From CAXMPK01 sp964195405 (GTDB taxonomy: Bacteria; Actinomycetota; Acidimicrobiia; Spongiisociales; ZC4RG35): DNA of 64,000 nt. Shown piece after piece: positions 50,944 to 58,166 of this stretch (position 1 is the stretch's first letter; every line of letters begins with the position of its first letter). The position numbers and the translations under genes were made by a program. The notes below the pieces were generated by a model. The model saw only the letters and a list, made by a program, of their open reading frames with translations. It did not search any database and was not told where the DNA came from. The stretch covers positions 1-64,000 of the forward strand of contig CAXMPK010000119.1 in the NCBI GenBank assembly GCA_964195405.1, read 5' to 3'.

Positions 50944-53304
50944 ATGAGACCACTTCGTATCCGAGCCGAAGGTTTCTCGGCATATCGGACACCGGTAGAA
51001 GTCGATCTCGACGGTGTCGACTTCTTCTCGTTGAGCGGAGCAACCGGTTCGGGCAAGTCGAGCCTCATCGATGCCATGGTCTTTGCCCTTTATGGGCGGG
51101 TTCCCCGACTTGGGGGCAGCACCGTCGCTCCCGCGATCAGCGCCGGTGTCGACCGAGCTCGAGTCGCCTTCGATTTCGAGATCGACGGTTCCGTGTATAC
51201 CGCTGTTCGTCTTGTCGAAAGGACCAAGACCGGGGGAGCCAGTGTCAAAGAGGCGAGACTTCAAAAGGGCCAGTCAGTCTTGGCCGATGGTGCCGACGAC
51301 GTAACCGTGGCAGTTGAAGGCCTTCTCAAGCTCCGTTTCGAAGACTTCACCAGGACGGTGGTCTTACCGCAGGGTGACTTCGCCCAGTTTCTCACCGCCA
51401 CCAAGGCGGAACGCCAGTCGTTGTTGCGAAGTTTGCTGGGACTCGACATGTACACGGCAGTTCGTGGGCTGGCCAAGACCCGCGCCGCGGTTGCCGGGGA
51501 TCGCGCTGAGACCGCCCATGCTTCGCTTGAATCTCTGCAAATTCCTGATGATGAATCGGTGGTCTCCGCCGAACGGCGGCTGACCGATCTCGAAACTCTG
51601 TCCACTGAAATCGTCGAGCGGGAGAAGAGGCTGTCCAGTCTCGACAAGAAGGTGGCGGATACGCGGGCCGAGGTTGATCGTCTCTCCGACGCGGCAACGC
51701 GATTGGAATCAATCTCACCGCCGGACCAACTCGAGAGACTCGACGGTCTTGCCAATGACGCTCGTGACGGTGTCGCCCTGGCGGAGAAATCCCTGGAGGA
51801 GGCGCGTACAGAGGTGCTCTCGCTCGAAACACGCCTCCGCGACCTGACATCACCTGCTCAAATCGCCACACATCGCATCAGCCATGAGAATCTTGGCGAA
51901 CTGGAGGAGCGGATGGCCGCCCACAACCTCGAGCTGATCGAAGCCGAAGTGGAGGCTTTATCCGAGGAGTTCGATGAAACGGTCGGGCGACTCCAGGAGA
52001 CCCGGGATTTGCTGGCGTCGGCTCGATTCGCCCATGCTGCCCATGCTCTTGTGTCCACACTTGTTGTCGGCGAGCCCTGTCCGGTATGTGACCACGAGGT
52101 CATCGACATACCGAGCTACTCCACTCCCACCGAATTGGAACAGCTCGAGGCGGATGATGTATCGCATTTGCAGGCTCGTGAAGCGGCCCGATTGAATCTG
52201 GACACTGTGAAGGGTCGCCTCACCAGTGTCCGGGCAACCCTCAGCGAACAGACAGAACAACTAGGTCGACTCCAAGAAGCTTTGACTGACATTCCAAACA
52301 TTGAGGAGTTGACTGAGCTCGAGAGCCGGTACGACGAGATTGTCGTGGTCCTCGAGGATCGTCGGGCTGTTCAGGTGGTCCGCGACGGTGAGCTCGAGAC
52401 CGCCAGGCAAAGCCTTGATGGCCTCGCTGACGCCGTCCGGCTTGTCGGCAAACAGTTGACCGCAGCTCAATTAGAAGTTGCCGATTTGAAGCCACCAGTG
52501 TCCGATGCGGATGATGTGGTGGTTCGCTGGAAAGACCTGATCAGTTGGCGTGACGAGGCTCGTGCCGCCATCGATGCAGAGACTCTGCTCGCGGTGGACT
52601 CTGTTGCGTCTGCCAATGACAGGGCGGCCGACGCCAGACATGAGTTGACCTCGACACTCCGCGATGCAGGCGTGAAGGATGAGGAGCCCCATTCGGCCCA
52701 GGTGGCGACTGAGTTGGAGAAGGCCCGCCAGCTTGTTGCTGACTTCAAGAAGACGTTGTCCGCGGTCAACAAGCTTCAGGTGGAAGTTGAGGAGGCTTCC
52801 TCAAAGGCCACCGTGGCCGAAGCTCTCGCCGGCCATCTGCGGGCGAACGGTTTTGAGCGATGGCTGATGGCTGGCGCACTCAGTGATTTGGTTGGCGGTG
52901 CCAACGGGTTACTCGGGGAGTTGTCATCTGGCGGCTATTCCCTCCATTCGGATGACGTCGGTTCGTTCTCCATCGTCGACCATCGCAATGCCGATGAGTT
53001 GAGGTCCGTTTCGACACTTTCCGGCGGAGAGACGTTCTTGGTTTCCTTGGCCCTGGCGTTGTCTCTCGCAGAGACTCTGGCGGCTGCCGGCGGTGCACGT
53101 CTCGACACCATCATTCTCGACGAAGGCTTTGGAACGCTGGACACCGAGTCGCTGGACACGGTCGCATCTGTGCTCGAGGAACTCGCCGGCGACGGGCTCA
53201 TGGTGGGAGTCATCACACACGTCAAGGAGCTGGCAGCGCGGGCGCCGACCCGGTTTGAGGTCACACGAGAGCCGACAGGCTCGGTGGTGGAGAAGGTCTC
53301 ATGA
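50944..53304 (+). CDS. sbcC: SbcC / Rad50-like SMC-family ATPase
   Basis: A 786-residue ABC-type ATPase. Walker A is GATGSGKSS (32-40), the Q-loop is VLPQGDFAQFL near 141, and two long coiled coils flank a zinc-hook CPVC at Cys379-Cys382. The signature STLSGGETFLVSLALAL and Walker B IILDEGFGTLD come near the C-terminus (about 693 and 723). It is shorter than E. coli SbcC (about 1048) because the coiled-coil arms are short, as in actinobacterial forms. It bridges and opens DNA ends for SbcD. The next gene's ATG overlaps its stop. Confidence 0.94.
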   Translation: MRPLRIRAEGFSAYRTPVEVDLDGVDFFSLSGATGSGKSSLIDAMVFALYGRVPRLGGSTVAPAISAGVDRARVAFDFEIDGSVYTAVRLVERTKTGGASVKEARLQKGQSVLADGADDVTVAVEGLLKLRFEDFTRTVVLPQGDFAQFLTATKAERQSLLRSLLGLDMYTAVRGLAKTRAAVAGDRAETAHASLESLQIPDDESVVSAERRLTDLETLSTEIVEREKRLSSLDKKVADTRAEVDRLSDAATRLESISPPDQLERLDGLANDARDGVALAEKSLEEARTEVLSLETRLRDLTSPAQIATHRISHENLGELEERMAAHNLELIEAEVEALSEEFDETVGRLQETRDLLASARFAHAAHALVSTLVVGEPCPVCDHEVIDIPSYSTPTELEQLEADDVSHLQAREAARLNLDTVKGRLTSVRATLSEQTEQLGRLQEALTDIPNIEELTELESRYDEIVVVLEDRRAVQVVRDGELETARQSLDGLADAVRLVGKQLTAAQLEVADLKPPVSDADDVVVRWKDLISWRDEARAAIDAETLLAVDSVASANDRAADARHELTSTLRDAGVKDEEPHSAQVATELEKARQLVADFKKTLSAVNKLQVEVEEASSKATVAEALAGHLRANGFERWLMAGALSDLVGGANGLLGELSSGGYSLHSDDVGSFSIVDHRNADELRSVSTLSGGETFLVSLALALSLAETLAAAGGARLDTIILDEGFGTLDTESLDTVASVLEELAGDGLMVGVITHVKELAARAPTRFEVTREPTGSVVEKVS

Positions 53305-54212
53305 AGTACACCGTTGAGGCCTGGGATTCGGACTACGGCGCACCTACAGACCCTGAGCTGGACGATGCCACCCAGTCAGTGGACGCTTCTGTTGAGGTGC
53401 CGGTCGATCAATGGCGGCCTCTGCTCCCTGAGGTCGATCCGGTCGACGACATCCTCTTTGTCGACGGAGTCCGGCGGGTCGACGCAACCCTGTGGATCGA
53501 CCAGCCACCCGATTTTCCTGCCTTCGCCCTGGCAGCCACATACGCCGCCGGTGCAGTCCGCTGCAATGGGACGGCACAGGTCGAGGTAGCGGATGTCGGG
53601 AGAGGTCTCTTCACTTCCGCGCCGGCCGACGACATCGAGACGAGTGTTGGCACCTATGAGATCAAGGCCACCAAAGGAACAACATCCGAGGAGCTCTGGC
53701 TTGGTATACAGCAGCGGATGGGCGATCTCGAGGCACACGTAGCGCACAAGGCCGGTGGTGGTGAGCTTCTAGTTGTCGACGGGCCGCTTTCCCATGCCCG
53801 TGATCTCGAAAATGCGGTTGGCTACATCAAGACTCAGAAGGTGCAATATCTACCGCTCGAATTGCGGTCGGTTCTGACTTCACTGCCGGCTGGATATCGC
53901 ACGCCACTGTTTTTGACGACCACGTCATGGAGTCGTTATTCGTGGTACTTGCGGCTCGCCAATCATGCGGGTCCGGCGGGTGGGCTGGTGCGTTGTGAAA
54001 TCGATGCGAACAAATCGGTCGCCGACGCTGCCAGAGTGGCCACGCGTGTCAGTGCGACGTTGCCCCGTTTTGCATCTGCAAGTCACAAGGATCCCCGGGC
54101 GCCGCAGAATCTCTATCCGATAGGTGGTCTGGAACGTGAGCTCCGACGACGGCTCGGTGACAAAGAACTGGCGGTTCGATCGTTGCGGAAGGCTTCAGCG
54201 GTCGCGGCGTGA
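53301..54212 (+). CDS. nurA: NurA-like nuclease
   Basis: A 303-residue protein matching the NurA nuclease plan. A first acidic motif ILFVDGVRRVDA has Asp55. A second, ELLVVDGPL, has Asp160, with conserved acidic residues just before it. TPLFLTTTSWSRYSWYLRL lies near 200 (partial: SWSRYSWYLRL), and the C-terminal block is RAPQNLYPIGGLERELRRRLGD. In archaea NurA is a 5'-3' nuclease driven by HerA. The ATG overlaps the sbcC stop, so it is translationally coupled to the complex it is predicted to serve. The late histidine of archaeal NurA is not obvious. Converges on the EamA gene with 18 bases overlap. Confidence 0.75.
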   Translation: MKYTVEAWDSDYGAPTDPELDDATQSVDASVEVPVDQWRPLLPEVDPVDDILFVDGVRRVDATLWIDQPPDFPAFALAATYAAGAVRCNGTAQVEVADVGRGLFTSAPADDIETSVGTYEIKATKGTTSEELWLGIQQRMGDLEAHVAHKAGGGELLVVDGPLSHARDLENAVGYIKTQKVQYLPLELRSVLTSLPAGYRTPLFLTTTSWSRYSWYLRLANHAGPAGGLVRCEIDANKSVADAARVATRVSATLPRFASASHKDPRAPQNLYPIGGLERELRRRLGDKELAVRSLRKASAVAA

Positions 54213-55100
54213 GGCCAGGAAGGCCCCAACAATCACCAAGCCGACACCTGCGATGGCCAGCGGCGCAACCACCTCGTCCCGGAAGACGACACCAAGGGTC
54301 AGCGCGACCACCGGGATCACATACGTGAGGAATGCCGACCGGGTAGCCCCAACGCTCCCCACAAGGGCACCCATCATGTAGAAGGCGATACCGGTGCCTA
54401 CTGCACCGAGTGCCAGCGTCGCTATGAATGCCGGCCAAGTGAAACTGGATTGGGTCAGGCCATAGATCCCGAAAGGGGTCACCAGGAGTGTCGCGCTTCC
54501 CAAGACGTGGGCCATGACCGGCAGCGAGCCATATTTCTGTGCCGCCGGCGTGACCATATTGAGAGCGATGGCATAACAGACCGTTGCCACCAGGATGAGG
54601 GCTACGCCGAGGGTGGCGGTGGCCCCTGTCCCAGCCGATGGGAGAGCTATGGCCACGATCCCGGCAAACCCAACGATCAGCCCCACGATTTGGAGTCTTG
54701 CGGGAAGGGCACGAAGCAAGATCGTCGCCAGGAGCGCAGTGAAGACCGGAGTGGCACCGTTGAGCATTCCCGCGATTGCAGAGTCGATCCACTGCTGCGC
54801 GATTGGAAAGAGCGTGAAGGGGATCGCAACCCAGATCAGCCCGAGAAGCCGGAGTCTCGTCAGATCATCACGGTCGACGCGTGTCCGCCTGGCTTGGGGG
54901 AAGAGGGCGATCGTCACGGCTCCAAATCCAACTCGAAGCCAGGTGACCAAACCAGGGTGAAAGGCGTCGAGCCCAATCGCGATGAGAAGAAACGATGAGC
55001 CCCAGATCAGTGCCACGCCAAGGAACAGCCCCCAATCGAGCGCGGTAAAGGCATCGCGATTGGTGCCGTGGGAGGTGGTCAGGATATGAGTGTTTGCCAT
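54195..55100 (-). CDS. EamA-family transporter
   Basis: A 301-residue DMT permease with ten predicted helices. The first half begins LFLGVALIWGSSFLLIAIGL; the repeat in the second half reaches FYMMGALVGSVGATRSAFLTYVIPVVALTLGV (quoted in part), followed by the conserved charged turn RDEVVAPLA. Substrate unknown; relatives export metabolites. ATG 55100 is used. It is the last gene of the minus-strand run that starts at gpsA, about 50 bases after the PPOX gene. Confidence 0.9.
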   Translation of the reverse strand: MANTHILTTSHGTNRDAFTALDWGLFLGVALIWGSSFLLIAIGLDAFHPGLVTWLRVGFGAVTIALFPQARRTRVDRDDLTRLRLLGLIWVAIPFTLFPIAQQWIDSAIAGMLNGATPVFTALLATILLRALPARLQIVGLIVGFAGIVAIALPSAGTGATATLGVALILVATVCYAIALNMVTPAAQKYGSLPVMAHVLGSATLLVTPFGIYGLTQSSFTWPAFIATLALGAVGTGIAFYMMGALVGSVGATRSAFLTYVIPVVALTLGVVFRDEVVAPLAIAGVGLVIVGAFLASRRDR

Positions 55101-55150
55101 TGGTCAGAAGAACACCACGCAGGATGCGCTGGTTGCATCTGAGTTCAAAT

Positions 55151-55783
55151 TCAACGCCGATACGGGTTCAGATAGTCCGGAGTGTCAACGTCTTCTTCGA
55201 GATCGGAAGCTCTGATCGGCTCACCCGCCTGAAGGGTCATTGGAACCACTCCGGCCCAGACCCCGCTGTTCATGTCTTCGAGCTCGTCGCTCGGATCCCC
55301 TGACCGGATCTTGGCTGACACCTCGTCGAGAGAGAGCCTGATGACAGATGTTTGCTTGAGCTCGCTCTCGGTGTTGGCTCGGATATCTGCTGTTCGCCCT
55401 GGAATCAAGGTCTCGATGATGACATCGAGAGCGTGGGCGTGCTGCTTGCCAGACACGATTTCTCCCCGACCATGGATTACAACGCTGCGGTAGTTGGCCG
55501 ACGAGTGGAAAGCGCTTCGGGCCACAACAAGACCGTCGATGTGGGTGACCGCCACGCTGAGGGGTGATCCGTTTCGGACGGCCCGAGCGAGACCCATGGT
55601 GTTTGAGCCATGGAGTAGCACAGAATCGCCGTCGCGGGCATAGAGAGTTGGGAGCACCACCGGGCGATCTTCAACGACGTAAGCCGCGTGGCATACAAAT
55701 CCGGCATCGAGAATCGCATTGATGGTCTCCCTATCGGTCACACCGCGTTCTGGGAGACGGTTGAGTGCCGTCTTGTCAGACAT
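55151..55783 (-). CDS. Pyridoxamine 5'-phosphate oxidase-like FMN-binding protein
   Basis: A 210-residue protein of the split-barrel flavin-binding group (PPOX/nitroimidazole-reductase-like). Conserved parts are TINAILDAGFVCHAAYVVEDRPVVLPTLYA (partial: GFVCHAAYV), VLLHGSNTMGLARAV, VARSAFHSSANYRSVVIHGRG and IRLSLDEVSAKIRSG. These resemble the FMN-binding pyridoxamine oxidase family rather than true PdxH. Function unknown; flavin-dependent redox is likely. The ATG overlaps the gpsA stop by 8 bases, so both are co-translated. Confidence 0.86.
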   Translation of the reverse strand: MSDKTALNRLPERGVTDRETINAILDAGFVCHAAYVVEDRPVVLPTLYARDGDSVLLHGSNTMGLARAVRNGSPLSVAVTHIDGLVVARSAFHSSANYRSVVIHGRGEIVSGKQHAHALDVIIETLIPGRTADIRANTESELKQTSVIRLSLDEVSAKIRSGDPSDELEDMNSGVWAGVVPMTLQAGEPIRASDLEEDVDTPDYLNPYRR

Positions 55784-56780
55784 CGTGTTCCGATTTCGCT
55801 TCCCTGGTCATGAGACTGAGAACAGCATCCCGAGGCGACATCCCTTCGTAGAGCACTTTTGCCACATGCTCCACGATCGGCATTTCAATATTCGCTCCCT
55901 CGGCGAGGCCGATAACACCGCGAGTCGTCTTGACGCCTTCGGCGACCATTTTCATTTCGGCTGTGACTTCGTCGAGTGTCCTGCCCCGTGCCAAACCTGC
56001 GCCGACACGATGGTTGCGGCTTTGAGCCGACGAGCAGGTTGCGATCAGGTCGCCCATCCCGGCGAGACCTGCAAATGTTGCGGGGCGACCACCGAGACTG
56101 ATGCCGAGTCGGGTCAGTTCGGCAAGGGCCCGCGTCAGAAGCGCGGCGCGTGTGTTGTCTCCAAACCCAAGCCCATCGGACATTCCAGCCGCTATTGCCA
56201 TGACATTCTTCATGGCCCCTCCCAGTTCACATCCAATGACATCGTCATTGGTGTACACCCGGAACGTCGGGCCCATCAATACCGTCTGTATCGCCTGAGC
56301 TGTCGGCTCGTGACCCATCGCTATCACGGCAGCCGTCGGTTGCCCGACGATGATTTCTCCGGCGAGATTTGGACCTGTCAGAACGCCAGTGCGGCTCGGA
56401 TCGTGATTGGGCGCCTCCTCATGAACCACTCGCGTCATCGAGGCGAGAGTCCCTTCTTCGATACCCTTGGTCAGAGAGATGACCGGAGTGTCGTTGGCGA
56501 GTTGGGGCGTTAGGGTGCGAAACACCTGGCGAAACCCGTGCGAAGGAACCGCCATGATGATCGCGTCGGCGCCTTCGAGCGCTGCCGGCAAATCGGATGT
56601 CGAAGTGAGGAGTCGTGGCAGATCATATCCGGGGAGGTAGTCAGAGTTTTGCCCGGTTTCGCTGATTGAGCGTGCCAGATCATCACGTCGAGCCCAAAGA
56701 ACTGTTTCAACAGATCTGGCGGCTATCGAGGCCAGGGTCGTGCCCCACGTACCCGCGCCGATCACAGTCACTCGTTGCAT
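55776..56780 (-). CDS. gpsA: NAD(P)+-dependent glycerol-3-phosphate dehydrogenase GpsA
   Basis: A 334-residue dehydrogenase making sn-glycerol-3-phosphate for phospholipids. The Rossmann loop is IGAGTWGTTLA (residues 7-17). The active-site block is CELGGAMKNVMAIAAG near 187 with the catalytic lysine, and LAGMGDLIATC near 245. ATG 56780 is used. It is the first gene of a minus-strand run with the FMN-binding protein and EamA genes. It is divergent from ychF across 75 bases. Confidence 0.96.
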   Translation of the reverse strand: MQRVTVIGAGTWGTTLASIAARSVETVLWARRDDLARSISETGQNSDYLPGYDLPRLLTSTSDLPAALEGADAIIMAVPSHGFRQVFRTLTPQLANDTPVISLTKGIEEGTLASMTRVVHEEAPNHDPSRTGVLTGPNLAGEIIVGQPTAAVIAMGHEPTAQAIQTVLMGPTFRVYTNDDVIGCELGGAMKNVMAIAAGMSDGLGFGDNTRAALLTRALAELTRLGISLGGRPATFAGLAGMGDLIATCSSAQSRNHRVGAGLARGRTLDEVTAEMKMVAEGVKTTRGVIGLAEGANIEMPIVEHVAKVLYEGMSPRDAVLSLMTREAKSEHDV

Positions 56781-56855
56781 CGTGGCGACGCTAGCTGTGA
56801 AAACGAGAAAACTGCCGGCGCCGTAGCCCCCTGTGGTTTCTAACCTCTATCGCCG

Positions 56856-57938
56856 ATGAGTCTCTCCATAGGGATTGTTGGCTTGCCCAACGTCGGCAAG
56901 TCCACCCTCTTCAATGCTCTTACCAATGCTGGAATCGTGGCCGCCAACTACCCGTTTGCGACCATTGATCCAAACACCGGCATCGTCCCCATTCCAGATC
57001 CACGTCTAGACCGACTGGCAGACCTGTTTGGTTCCGCGAAGAGGACGCCGGCGACAGTGACCTTTGTGGACATCGCCGGCTTGGTGAAAGGTGCCAGCAA
57101 TGGGGAGGGGCTTGGCAATCAGTTCCTGGGCAACATCCGTGACGTCAACGCCATCTGTCATGTGGTTAGGGCATTTGAGACCGAAAACGTCGTACATGTT
57201 GAAGACGGTCTCGATCCAAAACGGGACATTGGGATAGTTGAAACCGAGTTGGCAATCGCAGATCTGGAGACTATCGGGAGACGTCTCCCCAGGCTCGAGA
57301 AGGAGGCCAAGATCGACCGTGGGCTGCAAAGGCAGGTCGATCTACTCACCGAGCTCCAAGATGTGGTTGCAGCCGGAGAGCTGGTTGTAAGTCATCTGGG
57401 GCTGATGGAACGACATTCCGAGTTTGCAGATCTCCATTTACTGACGGCCAAACCTGTTATCTACGTCTTCAACTCTGATGAGTGGCTGCTCGCCGACCCG
57501 GGCCGACGCCGGGAGCTGGAGCAGATGGTTGCCCCGTCAGAAGCGATATTCCTCGACGCGCAGATCGAGGCCGAGCTGATCGAGCTCGAGGCTGACGAGC
57601 GGGCCGAGATGCTTAGCGCTGTGGGCCAGGGCGAGCCAGGACTGGACGTCGTCATCCGGGCCGCCTACCGGACGCTGGGGCTACAGAGCTATTTGACCGG
57701 TGGAGAAAAGGAGTCCCGGGCCTGGACAATCAGGGCTGGCGCCACTGCACCGGAGGCAGCGGGTGTGATTCACACCGATTTCGAGCGTGGGTTTATTGCG
57801 GCAGAGGTTGTCGACTTCGACAGGCTGATCGAGTCCGGCTCGTGGGTCGCAGCGCGTGCGGGTGGTCTGGTTCGGACCGAGGGTCGCGATTATGGGATGA
57901 AGCCCAACGATGTCGTCGAGTTTCGATTCAACCTATGA
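56856..57938 (+). CDS. ychF: Redox-regulated ATPase/GTPase YchF (Obg family)
   Basis: A 360-residue Obg-family P-loop protein that binds the ribosome. P loop GLPNVGKSTLFN is at residues 8-19, G3 is DIAGLVKGASNGEGLGN near 70 (partial: DIAGLVKGAS). The G4 position reads FNSDEW instead of NKxD, as usual in YchF, which favours ATP. A coiled-coil insertion (about 140-200) and a C-terminal TGS-like domain follow. Normal length. It is followed by a hairpin-rich noncoding region and the glycine riboswitch. Confidence 0.96.
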   Translation: MSLSIGIVGLPNVGKSTLFNALTNAGIVAANYPFATIDPNTGIVPIPDPRLDRLADLFGSAKRTPATVTFVDIAGLVKGASNGEGLGNQFLGNIRDVNAICHVVRAFETENVVHVEDGLDPKRDIGIVETELAIADLETIGRRLPRLEKEAKIDRGLQRQVDLLTELQDVVAAGELVVSHLGLMERHSEFADLHLLTAKPVIYVFNSDEWLLADPGRRRELEQMVAPSEAIFLDAQIEAELIELEADERAEMLSAVGQGEPGLDVVIRAAYRTLGLQSYLTGGEKESRAWTIRAGATAPEAAGVIHTDFERGFIAAEVVDFDRLIESGSWVAARAGGLVRTEGRDYGMKPNDVVEFRFNL

Positions 57939-57988
57939 GCTAGACCTCCCGAGACATAGCGGTAACCGCAGTGACGATTGGTGCCTAA

Positions 57989-58022
57989 GATGACGACGTC
58001 ATCGATAAGATGACGTGTCATC
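57989..58022. promoter_or_regulatory. Twin inverted repeats upstream of the glycine riboswitch
   Basis: GATGAC-GAC-GTCATC (57989-58003) and GATGAC-GT-GTCATC (58009-58022) are two perfect inverted repeats in tandem, with centres about 19.5 bases apart (near two helical turns). The unit TAAGATGACG is repeated too and may include a -10 element (TAAGAT). They end 5-6 bases before the aptamer, so a dimeric regulator could act at the promoter while the riboswitch acts on the RNA. Confidence 0.5.
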
Positions 58023-58027
58023 GACAC

Positions 58028-58110
58028 CGTCGGGAGAGCCTCGATAACGAGGCGCCGAAGGGGCAACACCTTCCCGGAATCTCTCAGGCATGTAGGACCG
58101 ATCGGTCGAG
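58028..58110 (+). ncRNA. Glycine riboswitch (gcvT element), apparently single aptamer
   Basis: The hallmark pieces are in order: GGGAGAG (58032-58038), a P3a hairpin CCTCG-ataa-CGAGG (58039-58052), the core CGCCGAAGGGGCAA (58053-58066), the returning AATCTCTCAGGCA (58078-58090) pairing with GAGAG, and GGACCG (58095-58100). Downstream is gcvP, the classic target. I see no convincing second aptamer between 58110 and the start codon at 58167; that stretch probably holds the expression platform. In this position glycine most likely turns the gene on. Confidence 0.85.
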
Positions 58111-58166
58111 GCTTCGCTGAAGGAAACGACAGCAGGGAAGGGCAATAGCTTGCTACGGAGACCTCG

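Noticed and set aside
58110..58150. Possible second glycine aptamer
   Set aside because: GCTGAAGG partly resembles the core but the paired GAGAG/CTCTC arms and CAGGCA are absent.
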